This document shows, piece after piece, positions 1 to 11,099 of a stretch of DNA of 64,000 nucleotides. Origin of the DNA: Ceratodon purpureus. Lineage: Eukaryota; Streptophyta; Bryopsida; Pseudoditrichales; Ditrichaceae. The stretch's first letter is position 1, and each line of letters opens with the position of its first letter. Below the pieces are notes generated by a model. The model made no database searches, was not told the DNA's origin, and saw nothing but the letters and a program-made list of their open reading frames with translations. The stretch lies in the NCBI GenBank assembly GCA_014871385.1, contig CM026426.1:21132573-21196572 (forward strand). Reading direction: 5' to 3'. The translations under genes were made by a program, and so were the position numbers.

Positions 1-2
1 GA

Positions 3-3000
3 GTTCCTGACCAGCTTCCTGATGCTGGCCTGTTCTACGTATCCCCGGAATGGTTGCAAGACATCCGCGATTACTTGCGTACAGGAGAGCCGCCTGCCAC
101 GATGCCTAAGGATGATAAGCGGAAGTTACTGTTACGGGCCCTCCCTTATACTTTACTGGATGGAGTGTTATATAAGAAGGGGCAGGATTTGGTACTCAGG
201 AAGGTTTTAGACCCTGTCCAAGCCGACACAGTGATGAGGGAGATGCACGATGGCTGCGCAGGTGGCCACTTCTCCCAGGACATCACCTCCAGGAAGATTC
301 TGGATGCTGGGTACTGGTGGCCGACCCTCCATAAGGATGTTTCAGAGTATTGCAGGGCCTGTGATAAGTGCCAACGGGTCGGAGGATTGGCCAACACAGG
401 ACTCGCCCAGTTAGTCACCAGCCTACCTGCAGAGCCGTTCATGAAGTGGGGCTTGGATTTTGTGGGGCCTATCAAGCCAGCAGCAGCCAGGACAGGTAAC
501 AGGTACATTCTGGTCGCAACCGACTATGCGACTAAGTGGGTGGAGGCTAAGGCACTCCGTACGAATACGGCGGCTGTCACTGCCAAGTTTCTGTATGAGA
601 ATATCCTGACTCGTTATGGCTGTCCTCTACCTCTGGTCAGTGACCAAGGTACTCACCTCATCAACGAAGCCATCGAGTACCTGGTACAGCATTTCCTCCT
701 GCAACATCGGACATCCACAACTTACTATCCACAGGGCAATGGACAAGCAGAATCGACCAACAAGGTTCTCGGTCGGATACTCACCAAACTTGTCAGTGAC
801 AACAGGACTGACTGGGATGAGCATCTACCGACTGCCTTATTCTCTTACAGGACCGCCTTTAAGGTTAGTACTGGGTATACCCCTTTTCAGCTGGTCTACG
901 GGCTTCATCCACTTATGCCTACGGAGTATACTGTCCCTACCCGCAGAACCGACGGCGAGATTGATTTTACTCAAACTCGGGTCTTACAAGCCCGCACAGC
1001 CGACCTTGAGCAGCTCGACAGCCACAGATTGGCTGCACAGGCAGAGTCAGGAAGTCGGCAGTGGGATAGATCCCTGTGGAGCCAACAGCATTACCGGCAG
1101 AAGGATTTTCAAGTTGGGGATCATGTCTTATGGTATCCCAAGGGTGAAAAGGAGCACGCTGGAAAGTTTAAGAGCAGGTGGTTTGGGTCTTATCGGGTTC
1201 AGTACCGACTTCCCAATAATACCGCTTTATTGGTGACCGAGGAGCATTTTGAGCCCAACCCAATTATCGTGAACATCAACAAGCTCAAACCCTATCGCTT
1301 TTATTCGGAGGATCAGCTAGTCACTGTGGATCCTAAGCAGCTGCCACGTGGCTCTGCCATAAAACCTATTAACCAGCAGGACACAGTACTGAGCTCAGCA
1401 GGCACGCATTCAAGTGACCGGTCCGAGGGCGCTCGTGACCCTAGTATTCATCCTATGCTACCTCCAACCATGGCCGAGTTCGCGCCCCCTTCCAGCACTC
1501 CTCCTGGCCCGATTCGAGACCAGGCAGAAGTGGAGTTGAGCATTGATGAACCCGCATCCGCCTCCACACTCACCTCGACAGTAGGCTGTTTTTCTGTGCA
1601 GCCCTTCTTTGATCACTCGGGCATTCCCTATACTCAACCCCCAGACCTCACTCCTTCTCTCTCTTCTCACCCCTCTCACGGCAAGTCGTCCGCCGGCCAC
1701 CTCGCACCCCCGGTCTCAGCTCCTTCTTTTTCACTACCGCCATCGCCACCCCCTCCTTCCTCATCCGCACCCCCTTCGCTCTTATACTTCTCTAGTTCAC
1801 TTCCCCCCCGACCTCCTTCTTCTACCCCCGTTCCTCCTGTGTACCTTGCCCGTGTTCTGCGCCCACTATCTACCTCATCCCCTTCTCCTTCTAGGGTTTC
1901 GGAATATCTTTCACTGCCATCTAGCGGCGCCACCGCCACTGCGCCTTGTCCCTTGCTGTCGGCTGACCTCGGGAGAGCTCCGCAAGCCCGCCCTGTTTCG
2001 CACACGGAGTCTCCTCCTCCGACTGCAGCACCAAGCTCTTCGACTGCCTTCTCATTTCCTTCAGCGTCCGACTGTGGTCTTCGCTGTTCACTCCTTTCAG
2101 GTTCTTTACCGACTTCCGAGTCCGTGCGTCTTTGTCCTTCTTCATCTTGTGGCATTTTCCCGTGGGAGCCTCCTCTTCAGTACCTCCCAGTGAGTGTTCC
2201 AGTAGGTTTTCAAGGTCAGTCGAGTCAGGTCTTACCTTCAGTCAAATTGGAGCGTCCTCTAAGTCCTTGCCGAGACCCACCAGCTCTTTTCCCCCCACCT
2301 TCCTGTCCTTTCGTCCATTCTGCGTCGGCCTCTACTCTCCCAAACCCTATATTTCGGTCGCCGTCGGCAGTGTCAGCACCCTCTGTCTCTATCCCTTTGT
2401 CCCCCCCAGTCTGTTCTTCACGTCCTTTGTGCACCACCAATCGTTTTCAGCAACCTGACCTTTCTGACTATACATCGGAAGATAGTAGTAGCTCGGATCC
2501 ACTTGAGTTTCCCTTACATTGTTCCCAGGGTCCTGTTAGCACTGTTGACAGGTTTGCCTCTACATTCACCCGCGCCGACCCTGCTCACCACCGACCCATC
2601 CGCAGCGGGAGGCGACGCCGTCGCGGGCATTTTGCCACCTTGGAATGTTATTTCTCCCGGGGAGCGCTCCATCCAGACCCCAGCCAGGAATCGATGGAGC
2701 TTGGTGGACCGAGCCAACCCCCGCCCGAGATGACAGTAGCTGCCGCCACCGACAGCAACCGACCACCTGCCCCGGAGATCAACCTCTCCCTTGCGGCCGA
2801 GTCCGCGCCCTCTCTCTCTGAGCCTGCCCAACCTACCGGAGCCGTCACGCCATCATCGGAGACCCAGCGTCGGGGGGTTAAGCGAAAACTCACCCCAGTG
2901 GATGGTCGTCTACCTAAGCGCCTCCAAATTCCGCGGAAGCTTCAGCGTCGGTGGAAGGTTAAATTCGAACCATTCAAGTACTGGCCACAGTGGACAGGGA

Positions 3001-3374
3001 TGGCGGATGAGGACTGGGCTTCTCAGACCAGCCTCGAAGTTTTATACAACTTCAGCTGGCCTGAACCCCGCACCGAGCTCTTACTCGACTTTGTGGAGGG
3101 CTTCGAATACGTACAGCCACCGGCCGGCAAGCGTCGACCCGCTGCAGAGCTTGGGGGGCCGATCAGGTCTATGGTACGGGGCAAGCCTGTAGAGATTACT
3201 GCCTTTGTCATTCGAGCAGCACTTGGGCTCGAGGCAGGGATAGACCTAGCAGGCCGGAAACCTGTCCATGGTTACCACCGTCGATACGCCAGGTATGGAC
3301 TCACTGCCGCCGACCATAAACATGATGGGAATCGGGTTACTGCTTTGCACCCTGCATATCAGGTTCGGGTTTAG
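3..3374 (+). CDS. Pol polyprotein C-terminal part: integrase plus long Pro/Ser-rich extension
   Basis: The frame is open from the window edge, so the true start is outside. Numbering from the codon at 54, a zinc-binding HHCC module spans roughly residues 65-106 (H65, H72, C103, C106). A DD35E core follows with D135 (GLDFVGP), D197 (SDQG) and E233 (QAES). A C-terminal strand-rich module near residues 350-420 ([19 protein letters not shown]) resembles the usual gypsy integrase tail. About 450 Pro/Ser-rich low-complexity residues come next. A globular stretch after residue 960 ([29 protein letters not shown]) resembles the plant transposon-protein domain seen in some retroelement extra ORFs. The frame meets TAG at 3372-3374 but stays open beyond it. 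Confidence 0.85.
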   Translation, partial: VPDQLPDAGLFYVSPEWLQDIRDYLRTGEPPATMPKDDKRKLLLRALPYTLLDGVLYKKGQDLVLRKVLDPVQADTVMREMHDGCAGGHFSQDITSRKILDAGYWWPTLHKDVSEYCRACDKCQRVGGLANTGLAQLVTSLPAEPFMKWGLDFVGPIKPAAARTGNRYILVATDYATKWVEAKALRTNTAAVTAKFLYENILTRYGCPLPLVSDQGTHLINEAIEYLVQHFLLQHRTSTTYYPQGNGQAESTNKVLGRILTKLVSDNRTDWDEHLPTALFSYRTAFKVSTGYTPFQLVYGLHPLMPTEYTVPTRRTDGEIDFTQTRVLQARTADLEQLDSHRLAAQAESGSRQWDRSLWSQQHYRQKDFQVGDHVLWYPKGEKEHAGKFKSRWFGSYRVQYRLPNNTALLVTEEHFEPNPIIVNINKLKPYRFYSEDQLVTVDPKQLPRGSAIKPINQQDTVLSSAGTHSSDRSEGARDPSIHPMLPPTMAEFAPPSSTPPGPIRDQAEVELSIDEPASASTLTSTVGCFSVQPFFDHSGIPYTQPPDLTPSLSSHPSHGKSSAGHLAPPVSAPSFSLPPSPPPPSSSAPPSLLYFSSSLPPRPPSSTPVPPVYLARVLRPLSTSSPSPSRVSEYLSLPSSGATATAPCPLLSADLGRAPQARPVSHTESPPPTAAPSSSTAFSFPSASDCGLRCSLLSGSLPTSESVRLCPSSSCGIFPWEPPLQYLPVSVPVGFQGQSSQVLPSVKLERPLSPCRDPPALFPPPSCPFVHSASASTLPNPIFRSPSAVSAPSVSIPLSPPVCSSRPLCTTNRFQQPDLSDYTSEDSSSSDPLEFPLHCSQGPVSTVDRFASTFTRADPAHHRPIRSGRRRRRGHFATLECYFSRGALHPDPSQESMELGGPSQPPPEMTVAAATDSNRPPAPEINLSLAAESAPSLSEPAQPTGAVTPSSETQRRGVKRKLTPVDGRLPKRLQIPRKLQRRWKVKFEPFKYWPQWTGMADEDWASQTSLEVLYNFSWPEPRTELLLDFVEGFEYVQPPAGKRRPAAELGGPIRSMVRGKPVEITAFVIRAALGLEAGIDLAGRKPVHGYHRRYARYGLTAADHKHDGNRVTALHPAYQVRV

Positions 3375-4505
3375 GCACTTGGGGACGCCATCGGCTTCAA
3401 GCAACGTCATATTTTCGTCAGCAACGATATGTTGGAGCATATGTTCGCGGCAGAGGAGGCTGGGGCCCGAGATAAGTCCTTTGATTGGTCACACTTCGTG
3501 CTGACCAATCTCCGCCGCCACCTTATCTACATTCACACCCAAGCTCCAGGAGTGAGACGGCTTCGAGGGGCACCTGTGATGGATGCCATTCTGTCAACCT
3601 GGTTTCCAGAGCGCGAAGACGTCACTGCCCCTCTTCTGGTATCTTCGAGTGTTGATACTCGTGACGGCAGCCATGAGGGGGCTCCAGTCAGCGACCCTCA
3701 CCCTCTCCATCAAGTCGACCCCACCCTGCGTGATAGGACCAGCGGAGCCGACCTACCAGCAACCGTTAGCGCTTCTGTGGACCCAGCACTGGCCAATACC
3801 CCCACATCCAAATCTATGGAGGGATCTTCCGACGTCGGTCGTCCAACCCGGCGCCTTACCCGCCAAACCCTTCACAGCCGCCTTGCTGACACCATACCGC
3901 CACCGACGACCACACCCCAGGGCGTACCACCGGCTTCCACTGAGTCTCCACCTTGTCGGTATCCCTTACGTTCCCGAACGCCCGTGGCTGTCGCACATGC
4001 AGTTTCGTCCGATTCAGAGCCACTTATAGTTGGACGAACTACAGCACTTCCGCGTACCCCCCTCACGAGAGTGTGCAGCTCCTCTAGCGAGTCCCTGGCT
4101 GCGGATCCGCTTCCTCCATCATCACCACCGGCTTCGCTTCATCCTGACCCGATTCTGACTACGCCGATGGAGATTCCGAGGGCACTTCACTCAATTCCGG
4201 AGGTTCACAGTATGAGTGGGGCAATCATACCATGGCGCCCATTTTTGGTTTTTGGTCGCCCTTTTCCCCCTATCTCCAGGTCTACAGGATTTCCTGACCC
4301 CGCACCCGGCCCGACACCATCCCAACACCCCAGCCCGTCCCCGACTGTTCCCACAGCACCCACTGCCCGCACTACAGCAGGCCCCTCACATCCGAGCCGA
4401 CCCCTACACACACACTCCGGGCATTCTTCTGGCGGGCCCGTTGATGACACTCCTGGGAGCCTCCCCACCGACGCCACCTCTCGTTCTGATTTCAGCTCCT
4501 GCTGA
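3375..4505 (+). CDS. In-frame continuation of the retrotransposon extra ORF after a TAG codon
   Basis: This is the same reading frame as the integrase ORF, separated only by the TAG at 3372-3374. The first 75 or so residues (around MLEHMFAAEEAG and FVLTNLRRHLIYIHTQ) continue the globular domain that ends the previous ORF, which argues that the TAG is a nonsense mutation in a longer protein. The remainder is Pro/Ser/Thr-rich and low in complexity. It ends at TGA 4503-4505, 14 bases before the ATG of the coiled-coil ORF. Programmed readthrough is an alternative, but the bases after the TAG (GCACTT) do not match the classical plant leaky context. Confidence 0.6.
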   Translation, partial: ALGDAIGFKQRHIFVSNDMLEHMFAAEEAGARDKSFDWSHFVLTNLRRHLIYIHTQAPGVRRLRGAPVMDAILSTWFPEREDVTAPLLVSSSVDTRDGSHEGAPVSDPHPLHQVDPTLRDRTSGADLPATVSASVDPALANTPTSKSMEGSSDVGRPTRRLTRQTLHSRLADTIPPPTTTPQGVPPASTESPPCRYPLRSRTPVAVAHAVSSDSEPLIVGRTTALPRTPLTRVCSSSSESLAADPLPPSSPPASLHPDPILTTPMEIPRALHSIPEVHSMSGAIIPWRPFLVFGRPFPPISRSTGFPDPAPGPTPSQHPSPSPTVPTAPTARTTAGPSHPSRPLHTHSGHSSGGPVDDTPGSLPTDATSRSDFSSC

Positions 4506-4519
4506 ATAACTTCAACGCC

Positions 4520-5104
4520 ATGGCAACTGTCCTTGTAAGGACACGTGCAGCAGCTAGCCAGCTTGAGGCTACTCGGCTCTCCCGTGATGGCCGCATCACT
4601 GAGCTTGAATCCGACCTCAGTGAGCTCACGAGGACGATTAGCGACCTTACAACTCGGTTGCAAACCTCCGAAGCTGCTAGAGCAGCTTTACTCCTCGACA
4701 ACTCCAAGCTCCAGACATGCATCGCCACCCTCCAGGATCAGCTCACCGCACCTGCTGTTCTACACAGCCGACCTGAGCCATCCCTTCGACGTCTCGAGCT
4801 AGAGCAGCACCTCAGCCACCGGTTACAGCAAGCCGACCTCCTTGTGTTGGAGAATCAGAAGCTAACGTTACAGCTAGCCACTCTAACCCTTCCTCCCCGT
4901 GAATTGAGTCGTGCAGTCCGAGACTATGCTGCATCCAAGCAACACGACCTGGACGCCGCCCTCACAGCTCACCGAGCGGACTTCGCCCGGCAACAGAGGT
5001 GGCTTCGTCGTTTTGAAGAAAGAGACCCCACCTTCGAGCCCTGGCTGGAGGACGAGGAGCCCACTTGCGCCGAGCCGACTTCGTCACCACCCGTCACTAG
5101 CTAA
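4520..5104 (+). CDS. Coiled-coil protein in the env position of the gypsy element
   Basis: The ATG at 4520 sits in a good context (GCCATGG) and opens a 194-residue ORF. Residues about 8-65 and 80-125 are rich in heptad-like Leu/Ile/Ala with Glu, Arg and Gln (ITELESDLSELTRTISDL; LVLENQKLTLQLATL), so a long coiled coil is predicted. The C-terminus is acidic and Pro-rich. No signal peptide or membrane segment is visible, so it is not an envelope glycoprotein. It may be the last segment of the upstream extension, joined by a frameshift, or a separate protein. The function is unknown; oligomerisation is inferred. Confidence 0.6.
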   Translation: MATVLVRTRAAASQLEATRLSRDGRITELESDLSELTRTISDLTTRLQTSEAARAALLLDNSKLQTCIATLQDQLTAPAVLHSRPEPSLRRLELEQHLSHRLQQADLLVLENQKLTLQLATLTLPPRELSRAVRDYAASKQHDLDAALTAHRADFARQQRWLRRFEERDPTFEPWLEDEEPTCAEPTSSPPVTS

Positions 5105-5285
5105 GGCATCAGCTGCGAATTTTTTTTAGTGGGAATTTTTGTCTAGTTTTCCCAATTTATTTTTTAACCTTTTTATTTATTTTTTTATTTTTTATTTTTT
5201 TGCCAAGGCCAACGTTTCCTATTATCACCTTGGTTCCATCTGTTCCCCCAGTTCTGAGGGCAGAACTACCGGAAAAAGGGGATAA

Positions 5286-5709
5286 TGTTAACCGGAGATT
5301 CATTCATCTCCTCCCTCCCTTAGTTCCTAGCAGTTTTTCATAGTTCTTCATCCCTGGCTTCGACAGTCATCCAGTCAGCTGGATGAACTCTGTCACAGCC
5401 GACTTGGATGAACTCTGTCGTAGCCAACTGGATGATTTCTGCTGGACTCTTAAGGCAGGTTTTAGGGTTTCTGAGATCATTCCTCACTAGTGTACTCAGA
5501 GTTAGGAGAGATTGAGGAGACTTTATGAGCTACTGTACCATGATTTTGGGCAGATTTGACCCTCTTTATACAGTTTTGACTCACTTTTCCACTTCTTTTG
5601 AGTGTTTCCAGCATTGTATGAGTGTTTCAGCATCATTGTTAGTTGGGTTTTTGTAGGGTTTTGATGGGTTGTGAAGGTTAGGGTTTTATGGGAAATCCTC
5701 CCTTTACCA
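5286..5709 (+). repeat. Putative 3' LTR of the gypsy element
   Basis: A purine tract (GGAAAAAGGGGATAA) ends just before TGTTAACCGG at 5286, the expected polypurine-tract to LTR border. A TATA-like sequence (CTTTATACAG) lies near 5560. The segment contains repeats of a CCAACTGGATGA-like motif near 5370-5435. The right border is uncertain: I place it near the TTTACCA ending at about 5709. The 5' LTR is outside the window, so the pair cannot be compared. Confidence 0.45.
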
Positions 5710-6000
5710 TGTGCCTTCTGCTTCTCCCGGCATTTGTCCCGCCTCGTCTGTATTTCTAGTCGACATCTTCATCAAACGAGAATGTAGAAAAATCCGCGCG
5801 AATTCCGTGACTGTGTGGTCCATGCCTATGGTATACTGGGGAAATCTGATTTACCAAGGCACGTCATTTCCATTAGTACTCCGATTATTGCTTGGTTCAT
5901 TATGTTCAAGATCAGGTGATCATTCATTAATATTAAAATAACGAAATGACAGACCAAATTGGTGCAAAGCACAACAAATAAATATTGCTATCGAACAAAC

Positions 6001-6799
6001 CTCCCTATAATCTTGATATCTGCTCCTATTTGACACGCCGATCATTCTCTTCGGACTCCGACTCCACTGTCTTGATCTTCCCCGTCCCATTTCCTCTTCG
6101 TCCGTCGAAATAGAATGATATACATCCGCCGCAGATTCGTTCTGAGTTCTGATTGGTCTTCCACTGTTCACCTGCATGCTGGTCGACGTAAACTAATTCC
6201 CGGCATTGCACGGAGTTCTCCTAGTACCCTGGCTATTATCTTTGTCCTTGCGCATCTCTCCCACGGTTTCAATATGAGTCATACTGTCATTCGCTGCGTC
6301 AATAAGATCACCTGGAGGAATCACAAGTCTTTGTGGTTATCTATAGCACATGCACTTGCATTTTGCGTTGTGAAATACCGGTTTAGATTTAATTTTATTC
6401 AAAACATTTGCTTATAGTGAACATCGTATTGAAGAGCTTGGCGGTAGGTTTGATACACTTACTTGCTACGTCCCCAAGTGGTGTGCCCTCTGAGCCAATT
6501 TCACCCCTTGTATGTTGATTGCTTCCGAAGTCGGTTTTTAACTGGTGTATTGTAAAGAACTCTTCTTCTAACGCCCTGGCCGCGTCTGGTCCTGGTGGGT
6601 TTTTACCTTTCCGTTTTTTGGTGTCCACCTTAGCGGTGTTGCCTCCTTTTCCCATCACTCCTATGTCCGGCACATTTTCTTCCCCCTCTGTCCCAGGTGC
6701 AGAAACAGCTTCTATTGCAACGTCGATACTTGCTACTGCTTTCTCCTTCGAAGAGTTCCATGGCTCGGGTTTACGTTTTCCTCTTGTTCCCGGTGCCAT
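6001..6799 (-). pseudogene. Element A RS-rich Transposase_24-type gene, 5' exons only
   Basis: The minus-strand ATG at 6799 (MAPGTRGKRKPEPW) opens a Lys/Arg-rich exon that can end at a GTAAGT donor at 6462. A second exon, 6171-6001, has a CAG acceptor and GTTTGT donor and reads 57 codons in phase 0, ending RSRQWSRSPKRMIG...QDYRE. This resembles the 5' part of the element B gene at 24.3-28.6 kb: a basic first exon, then an Arg/Ser-rich exon before the Transposase_24 domain. Coding sequence stops where the gypsy LTR begins, so the DNA-binding half is probably on the far side of the retrotransposon. Direct joining of the two exons is not proven, because the donor phase of exon 1 differs. Confidence 0.45.
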
Positions 6800-6999
6800 G
6801 ATGTGCACCTACACTAAAATCCCTTACTGTCATACTCTTCAGTATCCTTGCCGGTGAAGTCATGAATTTACTGCTAAAATGCGGGTGATACAGCATAACT
6901 AATCCTATAACGACCATTGTGGTGTACTGTGTGCATAAAGGTGTGACTGCTTATTTCGCACTCTTTTAAAAAAAAAAAAAAACCCTATCTATAAGAGAA

Positions 7000-8280
7000 A
7001 GTGCGTGTAACTGGACTCGACAAACTTAGTTTCTTAATCTCAATTCAGTGCAACGCTTCAGATACATTTCTCATTTATCTTAGTTAACCAACTAACCTGA
7101 ATCTCTAACATGTACTCAGACTACCCTTTGAATTTAAAATATATACAAAATGTGAAGAATCTACTTACATACCTCTGTTTGTGCTGACGGGCTACTCCGA
7201 AGAGCTCAAGCTTGGTGTTTCTCTCCCGGAAGTACTCGACTGAACAAGAGGTATGTGTGTACACTGCAGCTCCAACAACGAGCTAGTAAGATTATGGTAC
7301 TGATAAAACGCTCCCTTCCAACCTTGACATTCAATATCCACAGATCCCACCGCAGGGCAACCCTTGCTCCAAGAGTTGGAGGAAAACGTGTACGCGAAAA
7401 TATAAAAAATGAGAGTATCTCTCAACGGAGTGTGGACTTGAAAAAATGAAACTCTCATCGGCCGTTTCTCCTACTCTACGTACCTTGGGACATGTTATTA
7501 ATTACGTACCTCGCGGTGTCATATCTGCACCATCTGTACATACAGATTGAAATCTAGAGCGCCTCCACGACAAACAGGGAGCCCCTTTATAGTTCCAGTT
7601 GCGCTCGTCCATGTTGCTTCACGAGAATACAGGATAGGATCTGGCTCATCTGCAAGTAAACTCTGATTCCTCGCTGATTTTTAGCTTCGATAAAAACTCC
7701 CCTTCACTTCATTTGCGGCATCCTGACACGCGGCCCAGCAGCTACACACGGATTCATCATCTAAACTCCACTTTGCCTGGTAACTACATGGAATCGTTTA
7801 ATTCGCCAATCGGGAAAAATTAACGTGTGACCTGCGCTCTTCGGAGACGCTACTGAATTAATACATATCAATTTCAGTGACGGATAAGAAGGCAAGTTTC
7901 TAGAAAAGTGGGAGATGTGCAATGGACGTGTAACACCAACATGCATGAACTGGACTCAAAGCCCTGCTTTTCGGCATCACTTCAGTTATATAATCTGCTC
8001 AAGGTGACTCACCTGCTCTCCTCTCCCTTGGATAACTACAGCTACATAAATAGCAACGGTGGAATCACCTGGTTCTTAACTTATTCAGCAAGTTGGAAGG
8101 ATTCAGGTTCAGGAATGCCTCTTCGTGTACTATATGCAGGTGTCGATGGGGTGCAGTGTCATTGCACATGTTCTGCTTTGTAGATCTTCATGGCTTAGAC
8201 GTGCTATTACGTCCCTTGTAGACCCTGTTGTTTTCTAACTACTCTTCTGTGTGAGTGTGCAATACTTGCAGGTTATAACC
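7000..8280. other. Spacer without recognised gene (element A)
   Basis: No ORF here shows a domain or a convincing splice pattern. A short A-run lies near 6967-6982. Short ORFs on both strands look like chance. Confidence 0.4.
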
Positions 8281-8853
8281 ATGGCAAAGCTCAAAGATAT
8301 GTTCGTGTACAAGATAGGATTTGACTCTGACGAAGGAGGTAGCGATCATTCTTCTGAGCGTAGTGACAGCATTCCAAGTTCTCAGTTCCAAATGGAGGCA
8401 AGAGCCGAGAGAGTACCTGTTGTGACGGAGTCTTCCGAAAATGCTCCAGCCGAGCCCGAGGAGGAAGGGCCACCGTCTCGGCATCCGTCTCCAGGTGGTG
8501 ATTCATCGCCTCGTTCGCCTCGCCAAGTATCTGGATGGGCCCCATGCCCTGTTTGCACTTATAAACAGCGTGTGCCACACCCTCTGGAGGTTGAGGGCTC
8601 GGAAGCGGGTGTTCTGAGCCCAACTCGGGCGAAGTGGCGGGAGGCGCATGAGAGGGTTTTGGAGATGAAACGCAAGTACAAGGAACATCAAACATTGGTG
8701 CATTCTGATCCGGACTTGACGTACCTGGAGCTGACCTGGGAGGAGTTTCTCTGCCAGCGACCAACCGAAGAAGACGAATTTGGCCCGGACGAGGACTTGA
8801 CACGATATATAGCGACTGCATGGAACTTCCCGTGTCGAAGAAGGAGCGGATGA
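8281..8853 (+). CDS. Hypothetical acidic/Ser-rich protein, possibly frameshifted at its end
   Basis: The ATG at 8281 is in a strong context (ACCATGG). The 190-residue product begins MAKLKDMFVYKIGF, then has a long Ser/Glu/Pro-rich acidic stretch, a single CPVC pair and a charged helical segment (AHERVLEMKRKYKEHQ). Near 8790-8830 another frame becomes coding-like and ends in a basic tail (ERMKEWLLRANRFEDVQ, then KRRRSEL) at TAA around 8921. A one-base indel or an unrecognised splice may therefore have cut off a basic C-terminus. It lies inside element A between its two minus-strand genes. I do not recognise the family. Confidence 0.4.
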   Translation: MAKLKDMFVYKIGFDSDEGGSDHSSERSDSIPSSQFQMEARAERVPVVTESSENAPAEPEEEGPPSRHPSPGGDSSPRSPRQVSGWAPCPVCTYKQRVPHPLEVEGSEAGVLSPTRAKWREAHERVLEMKRKYKEHQTLVHSDPDLTYLELTWEEFLCQRPTEEDEFGPDEDLTRYIATAWNFPCRRRSG

Positions 8854-8929
8854 AGGAGTGGCTCTTACGTGCAAATCGATTCGAAGATGTGCAGAGGACA
8901 AAGCGACGACGATCGGAGTTGTAATGCGA

Positions 8930-10300
8930 AGCGTCCAGCGTTTCAGCTTCGCCTGTGTCAATGAGACTGTAGAGTCACTGCATTTCAATGCATACATCGA
9001 TTACTCATGTATTCACTGCATTTCAATGCATATGTGTTATCTAAATCCTATTAAAGCAAATTTCTATGATTCTGTGTCCACTCTGTTGATCCCGTTTATG
9101 GGCAATATATTTCTGTTCTGCTTATATTTTTTCCTGACCTCGCGACTAACTCATCTCACAATTTAATGTATGTGGGTGTTTTCTCATTTGTACATGAATT
9201 AATAACTGCGCTGTAATGGAAGACAGATACACCTAAACCCTAATTCTGGTCAGACGCAAGATGGAACACTTCTTTTCTAGTCATGGCGGATTAATTGCAT
9301 CGCGCTTACCTCCCTTCGAGATGAGGCCGACAAGTCCCCTCGGGGTATTGCTTTGCTTTCCCTGCAAAAGAGAAAGCGGCAATGTAATATAAATTACATA
9401 CTGCACTCTAGGCATATTTTATACCTTACCAACTAAAGTTAAACTCAGTACTTCACAGTGCATCAGTAGAGCTAGTCGTAAAGAACATAAGTCGACTCTA
9501 TAAATAATATCGAATAGACTGAGACTGTAAAAAAAAAAATTTCAACGAGACAAGTATGAGTTATGGAAGATGGAAACACCTTTTAGAAGACGTCGCCGTT
9601 GTTTAGTGGATATCGGACACAGCCAGCGTAAGACTCGGCGCCTTGCCATGCTACCTTCGGTGCACGCGATAGCATGGAAGCCTGTGCACACAGCGTGGAC
9701 CCCAATTTGGCGAACGCGGAGAAATGTGGGTACAATTACTTGGTCGCGTGGGCACTGCTAAAGCAAGCATGAGGAGCAAGGGAAGAATGGAGACGTCAAG
9801 AGAAGGACAGGATTACGTCACACAAACTCAGGTACGTATGTCCGTAGTGCCCCGGGTCGGCAGGTTCTTGGAACGTGCTACACGGGTGCGCGCCTTGGAA
9901 TGCGTACCACAACCAAGACTTAGAGAAGGAGGAAACCAAACACTCCATCCAGATCACCATCAACATGAATCTTAGCAATCTAACAGGACCAGGGAACAAC
10001 AATATTATATGATACGCACAGGAAACAAAGCAGACCAGCAGCGCAGATATAGGAGAGTAGGAAGTAGCTTCTTTCGCTCTCCAGAAATATTACAAAATAG
10101 GTTTTCTTTTACAGAGAAGGAGACTGGTCACATTGTTTAAAAGTTCTCTGTCTTGTGAACTAGACTCCGCGTAGCTATTTGGATCACTGTTCGGGGAACA
10201 TGTAAGAACATGTGATAGACAGATACCCGACATGGGGAGACTCTGACTGGGTATCCTAAAACCTTCAAAATGGGGTTGGAGCCCTTGTGTTTCTGTACCA
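8930..10300. other. Spacer without recognised gene (element A)
   Basis: Only short unrecognised ORFs are present on either strand. A short A-run lies near 9530. No RNA gene or repeat array was seen. Confidence 0.35.
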
Positions 10301-10363
10301 AGGAAATATCAAACAATCAAGCGGTGCTCATGGGGTACTCCTTTTTCTTTCAAGGCAGGGACT

Positions 10364-11020
10364 TTATGCGGAGCGTGGGGACCAGCTGGCAGCGGAGGCC
10401 TCGCGGGTAGTGAAGGAGTCGGCAGCGCTTCCCTGGCTGGAGTCATCGGAGGTGGGAGACATGTACCCCTCGTGATACACGCGTTTACGCGATTCGTCTG
10501 GGGACCCCTCCTCTGGGGCTCGGCCATCGGACTTGGTGTCGGAGTCGTCTGCGGAGTCATCTTCTCCGTTGTTGTTCTTTCCATGCTTGGGACTTGCAAA
10601 GCTCGCGACGGTTCCCCCGAAGTAGTTGGCCTTGAAGTTCGGGTCAACGACTGGAGTTCGTAATTTTGCCTCTGAGGATGGTGTCTCAACGGAACCTTTC
10701 GGTCCACCGCTTAGTTGCTTGTTTTCTGTAAATGAAGGCAAGTTGGTGGACTCGCTCAATTCAATTGGATCCTCTGCGCTAGATCCGCCCGGGCGGACAC
10801 GGACATACTCCACGCGCAGAAAAGAGACGAAAGAGTAACCGGAAGCAATTCCAAGACGCTCCACTTCAACGTGGCAAGCATCAGTCCACTCGAATTTCTC
10901 GGAGTATTGCAACAACTGAGAAAGGGCAGGGATATCCGGGTAACGATATGGGGATTCTTCCTGGCGCAGATACACCATAGCCAGCCAACGGAGCAGGAAA
11001 GTTTGCTCTGTTTCAACCAT
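10364..11020 (-). CDS. Hypothetical element A minus-strand protein with acidic Ser-rich tail
   Basis: The minus-strand ATG at 11020 (context ACCATGG) opens 218 residues. Residues 1-80 look globular (LLRWLAMVYLRQE, then WTDACHVEVERLGIASGY and FLRVEYVRVRPGG). The rest is acidic and Ser/Pro-rich with no recognisable fold. The position upstream of, and divergent from, the TNP2 gene matches the minus-strand ORF at 39.0-39.6 kb in element B, which has a similar block (VAFLRLQLELRALF against FVSFLRVEYVRVRP). They may be homologues, but the similarity is short and I would not assert it. It could be an accessory CACTA protein or a 5' exon of the RS-rich gene. Confidence 0.4.
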   Translation of the reverse strand: MVETEQTFLLRWLAMVYLRQEESPYRYPDIPALSQLLQYSEKFEWTDACHVEVERLGIASGYSFVSFLRVEYVRVRPGGSSAEDPIELSESTNLPSFTENKQLSGGPKGSVETPSSEAKLRTPVVDPNFKANYFGGTVASFASPKHGKNNNGEDDSADDSDTKSDGRAPEEGSPDESRKRVYHEGYMSPTSDDSSQGSAADSFTTREASAASWSPRSA

Positions 11021-11099
11021 GGTGATGGAAGTTTGAACGGGGGATTACCTGGTATGAAGATCACAGGAGAAGCTCCGTCCACAATCGAAGAGAGAAACA

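Larger units (their letters stand above)
1..5709 (+). mobile_element. Ty3/gypsy LTR retrotransposon, 3' part (left end outside window)
   Basis: The window opens inside the pol region: integrase comes first and no reverse transcriptase or RNase H is present, so gag and most of pol lie to the left. Downstream of integrase are about 3.8 kb of extra coding sequence in the env position, a purine-rich tract near 5273-5283 and a putative 3' LTR from 5286. Just right of the LTR lies the RS-rich exon of a Transposase_24-type gene (element A), whose C-terminal part is missing in the window. I infer that the retrotransposon inserted into that gene. The target duplication cannot be checked because the left end is absent. 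Confidence 0.8.

Noticed and set aside
1676-2155. Minus-strand acidic ORFs opposite the gypsy extension
   Set aside because: They are shadows of the Pro/Ser-rich plus-strand frame.
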